A DNA stretch of 16,379 nucleotides from CAWBCI01 sp963787195 (lineage in GTDB: Bacteria; Bacteroidota; Bacteroidia; Bacteroidales; JAGOPY01), in contig CAWBCI010000090.1 in NCBI GenBank assembly GCA_963787195.1, positions 1-16,379 on the forward strand. Reading direction: 5' to 3'. The position numbers and the translations under genes are program-made. The notes under the pieces are model-generated. The model was not told the origin of the DNA, did no database searches, and saw nothing but the letters and a program-made list of their open reading frames with translations. The first letter of the stretch is position 1. Every line of letters starts with the position of its first letter. Shown here piece after piece: positions 1-7,456 of this stretch.

Positions 1-561
1 ATCGGGGACAATACTACTATCAGGGAATTTGTAACCATTAACAGGGGTACCAAGGCAAATTACAAGACTGTCATTGGAAATAACTGCCTTTTGATGGCTT
101 ATGTTCATGTTGCCCACGACTGTGTGATCGGAAACAATGTGATCCTTGCGAATGCAGCCACACTTGGCGGACATATCGAAATCGACGACCATGCTATCAT
201 AGGGGGATTGGCTGCCATCCATCAATTTGTAAAAATAGGAGCCCATTCCATTATTTCAGGAGGCGGAATGGCCCGGAAAGATATTCCGCCCTATACCAAA
301 GCTGCCCGGGAACCGCTATCTTATGTGGGAGTTAATTCCATCGGGCTTCGCAGAAGAGGCTTCAGCAATGACCAGATCAATCACATCCAGGACATCTACC
401 GTATTATCTACCTAAGGGGTTATAATGTCTCACAGGCTATAAATATCATAGAAGCCGACGTGCCCGCCACACCTGAAAGGGATGAGATACTTTCATTTAT
501 CAACAAATCAACCCGGGGAATTATGAAGGGCTATACCATGCTCTTCAGAAATGAAAAATAA
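1..561 (+). CDS. lpxA: Acyl-[ACP]--UDP-N-acetylglucosamine O-acyltransferase LpxA, 3' part (5' end outside window)
   Basis: The frame is open from base 1, so the start lies upstream and about 186 residues are visible, against about 260 for the family. LpxA transfers a 3-hydroxyacyl chain from ACP to UDP-GlcNAc in the first step of lipid A synthesis in the cytoplasm. The visible part begins with IGDNTTIREFVTINRGT, typical of the left-handed beta-helix hexapeptide repeats. It continues through HVAHDC, which carries the two His positions matching E. coli LpxA His122 and the catalytic His125, and then AIIGGLAAIHQF. The C-terminal helical part contains GVNSIGLRRRGFS and STRGIMKGY, both characteristic of LpxA rather than of LpxD or other hexapeptide transferases. 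It presumably ends a lipid A gene cluster lying to the left. No frameshift or damage is seen. Confidence 0.95.
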   Translation: MGDNTTIREFVTINRGTKANYKTVIGNNCLLMAYVHVAHDCVIGNNVILANAATLGGHIEIDDHAIIGGLAAIHQFVKIGAHSIISGGGMARKDIPPYTKAAREPLSYVGVNSIGLRRRGFSNDQINHIQDIYRIIYLRGYNVSQAINIIEADVPATPERDEILSFINKSTRGIMKGYTMLFRNEK

Positions 562-611
562 ATCCCTGAACATTTAAAGAGGCTGTTTTCAGAATTCCTG
601 TCTATTAAACT

Positions 612-645
612 TTGTAAAGATTCCTTTCTTTTACAAGCATTTTTA
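612..645 (+). terminator. Possible weak terminator after lpxA
   Basis: TTGTAAA (612-618) is complementary to TTTACAA (630-636) and is followed by GCATTTTTATTT. The stem is only 7 bp and AT-rich, so this is a tentative intrinsic terminator between lpxA and the next gene. Confidence 0.25.
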
Positions 646-676
646 TTTATTGCTGAAAATTGATTTAACTTTAACG

Positions 677-686
677 AACGATCGTT
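677..686. promoter_or_regulatory. Palindrome upstream of the IdeS-like lipoprotein gene
   Basis: AACGATCGTT is a perfect 10 bp palindrome lying 20 bp before the ATG at 707, in an otherwise AT-rich leader. Similar AACGnnCGTT dyads are often seen as operators of TetR-type repressors. No such regulator is in the window, so this is only a candidate operator. Confidence 0.25.
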
Positions 687-706
687 TAATATAAATCAGA
701 TTATCC

Positions 707-2218
707 ATGCGCAAGTCTTTTCATTTAAAAAGCGAGAAGGCCATTTATGTAATCAGGATCATGATTTGGTTGTGGCTTCCCCTCATGAGTTCATGTGGCT
801 ACCTGAGCATTAATCCGCCTCCTGATGCTGAAATCGCTTTTCCTGAAGGTAATAATGCATCCTGGCTCACATCTGCGGCAAACATGCTTGCGGGCGCGGG
901 TTATGGTGAAGGGAACAATATTCAGGACAGGGCACAGAATATATACTATGATCTGGAGGCACAATTCGGACTAAAACAAAAAGGCTGGACCGACGCAGCG
1001 CTCAGCTGGTGGCTTGCTTCAAGCAATAATGAGTGGCCTGAAAATCCTTACAAAATAGTGCTTGTTTATGGAAATAAATATCCAATTAAGCCATGGGCCA
1101 ATCCTGACGGAGCTTATCTCATCGCAAGTAAAATAAGGCAAAATGAATTTGTAGCTGCAAGTATCAGTTGGCCTTCTGATAATGGAGGCTCGGGATCCGG
1201 CGGACATGTTTTAAATTGTTGGGGAGATGACCTGGGGCCTAATATCAGAAGAGGTGAAAGCCCGGCCCATTTAAGGGTTACGGATAATTTCAGGGGAGAC
1301 GGTGGGATAGTTCAAACCTATAAATATGATGCTTATCTTCATCCCAATCATAATGGACAGAATGCCGGAGCAGGCTGGTATATTTCCTATGATGAAAATC
1401 ATCCTTTTATTAAAAATATTATTACACTTTCTGAAGTCAAGAGGAAGACCAAGCTGAAAAATATCATGCAGTACGCAGCCTCCCTGCACATTCAGACCAA
1501 CGGACAGGAAAATTTAAGCGGCATAAGTTACCAATTCACTGATGCAATTGGTTTGCCGGTTTTTAGCAGCCAGATTAGAGGCAACAACCGAAAAAATGAA
1601 AGAATCATTGAACAACCATCCATTCAAATCCAGACAGACACCGCATTCATTCAAATGAAATTCAATAAAATTGATACGGATAAACCGCAGGATCTGATAA
1701 TAAATACAAAATCTGCCATAGCTAATTCAGACAAGATTCAAATTAAAAGAATAAATTACATTAACCGAAACGACGAGATGATCCGGGCCTGTCCGGATAT
1801 CGGCCTGAAGATCTCTTCACCAAAAGTTTTACGGCCTGAAAAGAAGGCTGGATTTTGCGGAGGATACATTGTAGGATCAATGCGGATAGAAATTGCGGAC
1901 ACACTTGCTAATGATAGTCTGACCTTAGCCCTCTTCAGCTTTATCAGCCAGTATAATTTCGATGAAAATCCTGAACAGCATATGATTACGATAGACCTTC
2001 CGGCAGGATATTTTATAGAAGATCTGAAATTCGGACATAGTTACGGCTGGATTGAACCGGATTCGCTTAGTAAATTTAAATTCTGGCTGGATGAATTACC
2101 TGGTACCTTTAAGCTGAAAGGTGACAGCCTGGTAATCAATATGAATTGGAAAGGAAAATTGCCTTATCCCCCCGGGGAAGATTTCACGAAAAGATATCCT
2201 GAACTGTCTGGCCATTGA
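707..2218 (+). CDS. IdeS/papain-fold lipoprotein with Ser at the catalytic Cys position
   Basis: A 503-residue protein with an N-terminal hydrophobic stretch (about residues 15-29) ending in LMSSC, so Cys30 is a plausible lipid-anchor site in the outer envelope. Residues about 50-240 resemble the IdeS/Mac (peptidase C66) papain-like fold. SWLTSAANML (52-61) aligns with the CGAATAGNML segment of streptococcal IdeS, GGHVLNCWGDD (165-175) holds the expected catalytic His167, and RVTDNF (190-195) holds the expected Asp193. The nucleophile position is Ser52 (codon TCC at 860-862) instead of Cys. The protein may be an inactive pseudopeptidase, a binding protein or a Ser variant. Residues about 245-503 have no recognised domain; they are probably beta-rich and contain a Cys pair region (about 365-385). 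No type IX sorting tail is seen. The gene stands alone, convergent with the phosphate transporter 12 bp away. The family call rests on short motif matches only. Confidence 0.7.
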   Translation: MRKSFHLKSEKAIYVIRIMIWLWLPLMSSCGYLSINPPPDAEIAFPEGNNASWLTSAANMLAGAGYGEGNNIQDRAQNIYYDLEAQFGLKQKGWTDAALSWWLASSNNEWPENPYKIVLVYGNKYPIKPWANPDGAYLIASKIRQNEFVAASISWPSDNGGSGSGGHVLNCWGDDLGPNIRRGESPAHLRVTDNFRGDGGIVQTYKYDAYLHPNHNGQNAGAGWYISYDENHPFIKNIITLSEVKRKTKLKNIMQYAASLHIQTNGQENLSGISYQFTDAIGLPVFSSQIRGNNRKNERIIEQPSIQIQTDTAFIQMKFNKIDTDKPQDLIINTKSAIANSDKIQIKRINYINRNDEMIRACPDIGLKISSPKVLRPEKKAGFCGGYIVGSMRIEIADTLANDSLTLALFSFISQYNFDENPEQHMITIDLPAGYFIEDLKFGHSYGWIEPDSLSKFKFWLDELPGTFKLKGDSLVINMNWKGKLPYPPGEDFTKRYPELSGH

Positions 2219-2230
2219 TAGCGGCAGGTA

Positions 2231-3220
2231 TTACAAAAAAAGTTCAATCACCTTGTAAAGCCCGGCGCTGATAATAATTGTAGCGGGTATAGTCAGAACC
2301 CAGGCCCACACAATATTGGTAGCAATTCCCCAACGCACAGCTGTGAGCCGGCGGGTCATGCCAACTCCCATGATCGAACCTGTAATGGTATGCGTAGTAC
2401 TCACCGGGATACCGGCAAGGGAAGAACTGATTATAGTAATTGCTCCGGCTGTTTCCGCACAGAAACCCTGGACGGGCTTTAAGTCGGTAAGGCTTAGGCC
2501 CAATGTTTTGATAACTTTTCGTCCCCCGGCTAAAGTACCCAGAGAAATTGCCGAATAGCAAGCAAAAATTACCCAGGTGGGAACATAAAATTCTGCTCCC
2601 AGCTTGCCTGTACTGAACAACAGCACAGCAATTATGCCCATGGTTTTTTGTGCATCATTTGTTCCATGACCAATGCTGAATACAGCGGATGAAGTCAATT
2701 GCAATACCCGGAAGAGAGAGTCAACTTTTTTTGGGGATTTATGCCGGAAGACAGCCATGGTCCCTAACATTATAAGATAGCCAAGGATCAGACCAATTAT
2801 AGGTGACAATACTATAAAAAGGGACACCTTGATAATCCCACTGGCTATCAACACCTTAGTGCCTCCAACTATTAGTCCGGGTCCGATCAGACCTCCGATG
2901 AGGGCATGTGAAACGCTGATGGGCAAACCGAGCCTTGTGCATAAATAAACCCAGATAACAGCTCCGATAAGAGCAGCCAGGATAATATATTCATTGATGA
3001 TGGAAACGTCCACAATTCCTTTCCCTATGGTGGTTGCAACATGTACCCCGAAGAGGAAAACGGCAGCAAAATTGAAGAAGGCTGCCCAGATCACTGCTAC
3101 AAAAGGTGGAAGCACTTTGGTTGATACAATGGTAGCTATGGAGTTGGCTGCATCGTTCATCCCGTTCAGGAAATCAAAAATGAGGGCAATTGCAACTGCA
3201 ATGATTACGATAATCATCAT
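2231..3220 (-). CDS. pit: Inorganic phosphate transporter, PiT family
   Basis: This 329-residue, very hydrophobic protein has about ten predicted membrane segments and is a low-affinity phosphate (or metal-phosphate) symporter of the cytoplasmic membrane. It shows the internal duplication typical of PiT. FDFLNGMNDAANS (residues 15-27) is mirrored by GHGTNDAQKTMG (184-195), and GLPISVSHALIGG (98-110) by GIPVSTTHTITGS (270-282). It is shorter than E. coli PitA (about 500 residues) but matches the compact form common in Bacteroidota and archaea. The upstream gene (DUF47) ends 9 bp before this start, so the two are almost certainly cotranscribed. A regulatory role for the DUF47 partner follows from the frequent pairing of the two families. 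Whether H+ or Na+ drives transport cannot be told from the sequence. Confidence 0.93.
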   Translation of the reverse strand: MMIIVIIAVAIALIFDFLNGMNDAANSIATIVSTKVLPPFVAVIWAAFFNFAAVFLFGVHVATTIGKGIVDVSIINEYIILAALIGAVIWVYLCTRLGLPISVSHALIGGLIGPGLIVGGTKVLIASGIIKVSLFIVLSPIIGLILGYLIMLGTMAVFRHKSPKKVDSLFRVLQLTSSAVFSIGHGTNDAQKTMGIIAVLLFSTGKLGAEFYVPTWVIFACYSAISLGTLAGGRKVIKTLGLSLTDLKPVQGFCAETAGAITIISSSLAGIPVSTTHTITGSIMGVGMTRRLTAVRWGIATNIVWAWVLTIPATIIISAGLYKVIELFL

Positions 3221-3229
3221 ACCGGGTTT

Positions 3230-3877
3230 TTAAGCCATTTTTATCAATATGGTTTTCAAAACATCAGCCACATCTTCTATACGGTCGGTGGCCCTTTCCA
3301 TGGTTTGCAATATTTCTTTCTTCTTTATAAGTTCTATAGCATCCTTTTCTTCTTCAAATAATTCCGAAATTAACAAGTGATAGATATCATCCGCCTTATT
3401 CTCTATTTCATTAATGCGGATGCAGGCTTCACTGATCCTCTGAGGCCGTTTCATGTTCTTCAGTTCATAGATAGCGGTCCTGATCTCCTCGCAACCTTGC
3501 TGGATAACCTGAGGAAATTCGGAATACTTTTTATTGAATGCCTTCGGTTTATAAAGTTTGATACGTTGACTGGAACCATTGATAAAATCAATCACATTAT
3601 CAAGTGAACTGGTAAGCTGGTGAATGTCCTCACGATCGAAAGGCGTGATGAAGGTACGGTCGAGTTCGTCAAAAATATTATGTGTATAAGTGTCACCTAT
3701 ATTTTCAAGTTCCTTGATTGATTTGAAAAGCTTTAGTCTTTCAGCGGGGTCTTCTTCATCAAACAATTTGACAAATAATTTAGCAGCCTCCAAAATATTA
3801 TCGGCAGCTGCTTCGAACATCGGATAAAATTTCTTTTCCTTGGGAGCAAACTTCTGAAAAAACGTATTAATACCCAT
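3230..3877 (-). CDS. DUF47 family PhoU-like protein, partner of PiT transporter
   Basis: A 215-residue soluble, largely helical protein rich in charged residues, with no signal peptide or membrane segment. It begins MGINTFFQKFAPKEKKFYPMFEAAADN and ends in a helix with METMERATDRIEDVADVLK-like spacing (IEDVADVLKTILIKMA at the end), the usual signature of the DUF47/PhoU_div family. These proteins form PhoU-like helical bundles and are typically encoded beside a PiT transporter, as here (9 bp gap). They are thought to modulate phosphate uptake, although the mechanism is not settled. A candidate promoter lies 40-70 bp upstream (3916-3946). The length is normal for the family and no defect is seen. 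Confidence 0.9.
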   Translation of the reverse strand: MGINTFFQKFAPKEKKFYPMFEAAADNILEAAKLFVKLFDEEDPAERLKLFKSIKELENIGDTYTHNIFDELDRTFITPFDREDIHQLTSSLDNVIDFINGSSQRIKLYKPKAFNKKYSEFPQVIQQGCEEIRTAIYELKNMKRPQRISEACIRINEIENKADDIYHLLISELFEEEKDAIELIKKKEILQTMERATDRIEDVADVLKTILIKMA

Positions 3878-3915
3878 AGTCCATTAAGATTAATGATTTA
3901 ACATCAATATCCAGC

Positions 3916-3946
3916 CAAATATAGAAGTAATAGAAATGTTTGCCAA
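3916..3946 (-). promoter_or_regulatory. Candidate promoter of the DUF47-pit operon
   Basis: On the minus strand, TATATTTG (3923-3916) matches the Bacteroidota -7 element TAnnTTTG exactly. TTG (3946-3944), about 20 bp upstream, is a partial -33 element. Transcription would start about 30 bp before the DUF47 ATG at 3877. Confidence 0.45.
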
Positions 3947-3982
3947 TCAGATAGCCCTTCTATTTGTTAACAATTTATCAGC

Positions 3983-4052
3983 ATATTGGGTATCAGATAC
4001 TGGATATTGGGTATTAGTTATTGGGTTATTGACTGCTGACTGCTGACTGAAG
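3983..4052. repeat. Short intergenic direct repeats
   Basis: ATATTGGGTAT occurs at 3983-3993 and 4004-4014, followed by TTATTGGGTTATT and then tandem GACTGCT units ending GACTGAAGAC. This is simple-sequence decay or expansion between two minus-strand transcription units, with no coding potential and no evident function. Confidence 0.55.
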
Positions 4053-4055
4053 ACT

Positions 4056-4090
4056 AAAAAAAGGCTGCCAGTATTGATATGACAGCCTTT
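4056..4090 (-). terminator. Intrinsic terminator after the cytochrome-rhodanese operon
   Basis: AAAGGCTG (4060-4067) pairs with CAGCCTTT (4083-4090) around a 15 nt middle that allows one further pair. Read on the minus strand, the stem is followed by a run of seven T (4062-4056). It lies 28 bp past the rhodanese gene stop. Confidence 0.8.
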
Positions 4091-4117
4091 AAAACAGTAT
4101 AGAATTATAGGTTTAGT

Positions 4118-5101
4118 TTACATATATTCATAACCCATGATTTGAGTATCACTGAATACCGGCTTGCTTGCACCTGCCATCAAGTCGTAAATCATATTGT
4201 TTGTTCCAAAAAGGATGGATTTAGCATCATATCCTAGTAAGCGAAGATATGCTGTGAGATAAGAACTGGTTTGGCCTGTGTAGCAATAAACTGCAACAGG
4301 TTTGTCAGTCGGAATGGTTTTCAGGTCTGCAGAAAGCTTGATAGATACTTTCGGGGTATATTGAACCGCACCCGGAATATGTCCTATTCCACTGTAATCT
4401 GCGTCCGGCCAGTAATTGACAACATAATATGTAGACAGGTTATCAAATACAGATTTTCCTGTCACTGAAGCGGCAGAAAATCCCTCTGACAAAAGAAAAT
4501 TCACGCGGGCTTCAAGGATATCCTTTCCTTCAGTTTTTCCGGTTGACAATACAGGCAGATTACCCATTGGCCCTTTATCCGTAGCAGTTGTAGTAAATTG
4601 GGAAGCATAAGTATTCCCGATGTTTGATTGCCATTTTCCTGCAAAATCAACATTCCACGAACACATTCCCCACTTCATTGAAAAAACTTTATCGTAACCC
4701 ATGATCCTCAGCATGCTGGCCGCAAACCCGGCAGTCTGCCCCGTATAGCAAACAATAGCTACTTTAGTATAAGGGCTAAGGTCCACTCCTTCTATATGAG
4801 TGAGAATGTCGGCCAATGCAACATTATGTGCATTTGCAATATGGCCGGCAGCAAAGTCGGTAGCCGACCTTATATCCATAATATATATCTGCCCGGTTTC
4901 ATTCAGAGTTTTTACCTCGCTGGCAGCGATAATTGAAGGCATATCCGAATTGACATAATCCTTGCCTAATGGAGAGTTTGTAGATTCCAGGTAATTCACC
5001 AGGACCTCTGACTCATTGATTTTTGTTTCATCTTTTTTACAGGATGTAATAAAGAGAAATGACATCAATACACTGAATAAAATAAGTCTTGTTGTTTTCA
5101 T
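4118..5101 (-). CDS. Double rhodanese-domain lipoprotein
   Basis: A 327-residue protein with a signal peptide ending FITSC; Cys21 is a good lipobox and is followed by KKDE, as in Bacteroidota lipoproteins. Two rhodanese domains follow. Domain 1 (about 55-155) has DIRSATDFAAGHI and the active-site loop CYTGQTA with Cys118. Domain 2 (about 205-310) has GIGHIPGAVQY and the loop CYTGQTS with Cys273. Both persulfide-forming cysteines are therefore present, which differs from classical tandem rhodaneses where only one domain is catalytic. It is likely a periplasm-facing or surface sulfurtransferase or sulfur-binding protein. It lies 45 bp downstream of the multiheme cytochrome on the same strand, and a terminator follows, so the two form an operon. 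The link to electron transfer with reduced or zero-valent sulfur is inference. Both genes share the start context ATCAATTATG. Confidence 0.9.
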   Translation of the reverse strand: MKTTRLILFSVLMSFLFITSCKKDETKINESEVLVNYLESTNSPLGKDYVNSDMPSIIAASEVKTLNETGQIYIMDIRSATDFAAGHIANAHNVALADILTHIEGVDLSPYTKVAIVCYTGQTAGFAASMLRIMGYDKVFSMKWGMCSWNVDFAGKWQSNIGNTYASQFTTTATDKGPMGNLPVLSTGKTEGKDILEARVNFLLSEGFSAASVTGKSVFDNLSTYYVVNYWPDADYSGIGHIPGAVQYTPKVSIKLSADLKTIPTDKPVAVYCYTGQTSSYLTAYLRLLGYDAKSILFGTNNMIYDLMAGASKPVFSDTQIMGYEYM

Positions 5102-5146
5102 AATTGATTTTTTTAGTTAGGATCTTAATTTAAAAGTAGATAGTTA

Positions 5147-6502
5147 TCATTTATCAAACCAGGAAGCAGGGAGCTTACCATCAACCACAATATTTGCCGA
5201 GGCCGGTTTTTCCCAATCCAGCAAATTATCATTAAAGAGGAATAGCTCTCTGTTAATCAGAACTCCTCCTTCATTTCGGATATGGCAATTCGCAGAGCAG
5301 AGCTTATTCGAACCCACCTGGGTTCTGGAAGTCCATCTCTGGATATTATGGGGAGTGGTGAAATTATAAGTCGGGAAGGCTGCAAAGTCAGCATATTGGT
5401 CAACGCCATATTTTTCCCAGTTATCAGGCGCAGCCAGAGTCCTGCGAACTAATGTGAATGTATATCCGGTTTTTATATTTGGAATTGGGTTCAGTGCAAT
5501 CTTGAAATCCATATATGAAGGAATCCTCGCCCCCTCTCCATGTATATGGCAACTGCCACAACTATTGTAATCCTGGGAATGGCAAACCTGGCAATTGAAA
5601 TCACCATAATGCATGGAATGATATGTATTCGCAGATTCTATTCCCACATGGCAATTTTCACATTTGGGCAATTGCGAATAAGCGTATCGCTGTTCAACGG
5701 CAGTGCCATCACCATGAAGCTCGGCGCCGCTGTGGCAATCCAGGCATTTAAACCCACTATTTGAAAAATGAATATCAGGTTGAGTCCCGGCAGCAACCCC
5801 CAGGTAGGCATGACCTCCGCGGGAAGAATGACATGTGATACAAATACTTACCATATCAGGTGTTTTTGTGAAGGCATGGCCTTTAGCAAGGCCTCCGCCA
5901 CCAGCAAGGGGTCTGACGATGTGGCAATTTCCGCAAGTCCCGTGACAGGTTGCACAATTGGCATTATATCCTTCAATCTGATGCGCAGGCAGATTATCGA
6001 AATCTGCCGGGCCATTCAACCCACTCCGCATAGCCACTTTGCGTTTCTGGCCTGTTCCGTTATGTATGCTTGTTTTATAATGATCTACGATTTCCTGATG
6101 GCAGGATCCGCATTTTTCTTCAGGATACATGGATGGATGACTTATGAAATTTCCGGAATGGGCAAGTACTTTGTCATCTGTATTATCTGTTCCGTTATGA
6201 CAGGCGACACAGCCCATTTGGTAGTGGCCGGATTTTTTAAACTCCTCAAATCCATCCCCACCCATATAAACCCGGTCATAAGGCTCATAATGTGGGGCTT
6301 CACCACCACAGCCACCACCACTGACTGCAGTATCCGGCGAATAAACTGCCTGGAGATGTGCATAATTGGTATGACAGCCTTCGCAAGAAGCTACTGAAAG
6401 CTCGTCCGATGCCGGCGTATCCTTTTTACAACGGACTGTGACCAATGTCAATGATATTATCATCATCAGCATTCCTAGTTTTAATAATTTCTTTGAATTC
6501 AT
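5147..6502 (-). CDS. Multiheme cytochrome c lipoprotein (ten CxxCH plus one CxxxCH)
   Basis: A 451-residue exported protein. The N-terminal hydrophobic segment ends TVRC-KKD, so Cys25 is a probable lipid-anchor site, although Arg at -1 is unusual. Ten canonical heme-binding motifs are visible in order: CEGCH, CVACH, CGSCH, CATCH, CGNCH, CITCH, CLDCH, CENCH, CQVCH and CGSCH. An eleventh candidate, CSANCH, has three residues between the cysteines. CATCH and CGNCH are only two residues apart. Many extra His residues could be distal ligands. The C-terminal 100 residues carry only the CxxxCH motif. It is presumably a periplasmic or surface electron carrier; no catalytic signature of nitrite reductase NrfA or hydroxylamine oxidoreductase was recognised. 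It heads an operon with the double rhodanese and is divergent from a Crp/Fnr-type regulator, which suggests redox- or oxygen-dependent control. Confidence 0.93.
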   Translation of the reverse strand: MNSKKLLKLGMLMMIISLTLVTVRCKKDTPASDELSVASCEGCHTNYAHLQAVYSPDTAVSGGGCGGEAPHYEPYDRVYMGGDGFEEFKKSGHYQMGCVACHNGTDNTDDKVLAHSGNFISHPSMYPEEKCGSCHQEIVDHYKTSIHNGTGQKRKVAMRSGLNGPADFDNLPAHQIEGYNANCATCHGTCGNCHIVRPLAGGGGLAKGHAFTKTPDMVSICITCHSSRGGHAYLGVAAGTQPDIHFSNSGFKCLDCHSGAELHGDGTAVEQRYAYSQLPKCENCHVGIESANTYHSMHYGDFNCQVCHSQDYNSCGSCHIHGEGARIPSYMDFKIALNPIPNIKTGYTFTLVRRTLAAPDNWEKYGVDQYADFAAFPTYNFTTPHNIQRWTSRTQVGSNKLCSANCHIRNEGGVLINRELFLFNDNLLDWEKPASANIVVDGKLPASWFDK

Positions 6503-6565
6503 AATTGATAAATTTTATTTATTCAGAATGAAATATGTATAAAAAATCAGATATTCAATTTTATA

Positions 6566-6606
6566 CAAAGATTGGTCTTTTGTTTCTATTGTGAAATAAT
6601 TATCAA
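6566..6606 (-). promoter_or_regulatory. Candidate Fnr-type site and promoter of the cytochrome operon
   Basis: TTGTGAA (6589-6595) and TTATCAA (6600-6606) form an imperfect dyad resembling Crp/Fnr half-sites. On the minus strand, AATCTTTG (6573-6566) differs from TAnnTTTG at one position, and no good -33 element is present. If this is the promoter, the dyad would be centred near -40, a typical activator position. This is inference from spacing. Confidence 0.35.
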
Positions 6607-6660
6607 CAGTCATAAGTACCAGTTTAGCATGTTATAAGTCGGTATTATTCATGATCCATG

Positions 6661-6693
6661 TCATAAATTTTTATGATATAAATTGTATATTTG
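6661..6693 (+). promoter_or_regulatory. Promoter of the Crp/Fnr gene with an overlapping palindrome
   Basis: TATATTTG (6686-6693) is a perfect -7 element for the Bacteroidota primary sigma factor, 24 bp before the ATG. The perfect inverted repeat TCATAAA-TT-TTTATGA (6661-6676) covers the -33 region, so a protein bound there would block or modulate initiation. Autoregulation by the gene product is plausible but unproven. Confidence 0.5.
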
Positions 6694-6716
6694 TTTTTCT
6701 AATGGAAAGATAGAAG

Positions 6717-7415
6717 ATGGAGAATAGAATACTACAAGGAACCAGCTGTACAATTAGTACGCTTAAGTGCAAGTGCTTTGAAAAACTCAACAAGGATGAA
6801 GCAAGTTTTTTAGAGGCTAATTCTGTAAGAATTAAGTATAAGAAGCGGGAAATAATATGCAAGCAGGGTGGTTTTGGTTCGCATGTGATGTATGTGGAGA
6901 ATGGGCTGGCAAAAGTATTTCTGGATGATGGCACAAACTCCCTTATTCTTAAAGTCATTCCTTCGGGTAATCTTTTAGGTCTTACTTCATTATCTGAAGA
7001 GAACAATACCTATCAGTATTCAGCAATGGCTTATATCGATTCTGAAATCAAGCAGATTGATATTCATGCATTCAGGCAATTGGTAAAAATGAATGCTGAT
7101 TTTGCTAAAGAAGTTATTGATATTTTAAGCGCAAATAGTGTTCAGATCAATGGTCGCTTTTTTTGTCTCACCCATAAACAGGCTTACGGCCGCCTGGCTG
7201 ATATACTGCTTTGTCTCTCCAACAAAGTTTTCAAACAAACTGAATTTGAATTACCTCTATCAAGGAAGGATTTGGCTGAATTGTCCGGCATGAGTTCTGA
7301 AACTGTCATCCGGATGCTGAAAAAATTCAGTAACGAAGGGCTTATCAAAATGGATGGCAAAAGCCTTAAAGTATTGGATTATGAGCGTCTGATCAGAATA
7401 AGTGAGATAGGTTAG
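6717..7415 (+). CDS. Crp/Fnr family transcriptional regulator
   Basis: A 232-residue cytoplasmic regulator. Residues about 25-145 form the cyclic-nucleotide-binding-type beta barrel (KKREIICKQGGFGSHVMYVENGLAKV). The dimerisation helix spans about 130-155, and a winged helix-turn-helix follows at about 170-220 (LSRKDLAELSGMSSETVIRM). The recognition helix has E-T-V-I-R, with the Glu and Arg that contact DNA in Crp and Fnr. Three cysteines cluster at the N-terminus (Cys11, Cys18, Cys20) and Cys48 lies in the barrel. This suggests a redox or iron-sulfur sensor like Fnr, although the spacing differs from E. coli Fnr (Cys20, 23, 29, 122). It is transcribed divergently from the cytochrome-rhodanese operon across 214 bp holding two dyads, so control of that operon and of itself is likely. 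The ligand is unknown. Confidence 0.92.
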   Translation: MENRILQGTSCTISTLKCKCFEKLNKDEASFLEANSVRIKYKKREIICKQGGFGSHVMYVENGLAKVFLDDGTNSLILKVIPSGNLLGLTSLSEENNTYQYSAMAYIDSEIKQIDIHAFRQLVKMNADFAKEVIDILSANSVQINGRFFCLTHKQAYGRLADILLCLSNKVFKQTEFELPLSRKDLAELSGMSSETVIRMLKKFSNEGLIKMDGKSLKVLDYERLIRISEIG

Positions 7416-7456
7416 GAAGAGGCACTTTGTATATTTACTGTTGAATACAGCCTGTC

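Noticed and set aside
5768..6397. A 209-codon open frame on the plus strand
   Set aside because: It is antisense to the multiheme cytochrome, whose ten CxxCH motifs prove the minus-strand frame; the plus frame has no recognisable domain.
7416..7456. Bidirectional terminator between the Crp/Fnr gene and trkH
   Set aside because: No inverted repeat with a T-run was found in this 41 bp convergent gap.
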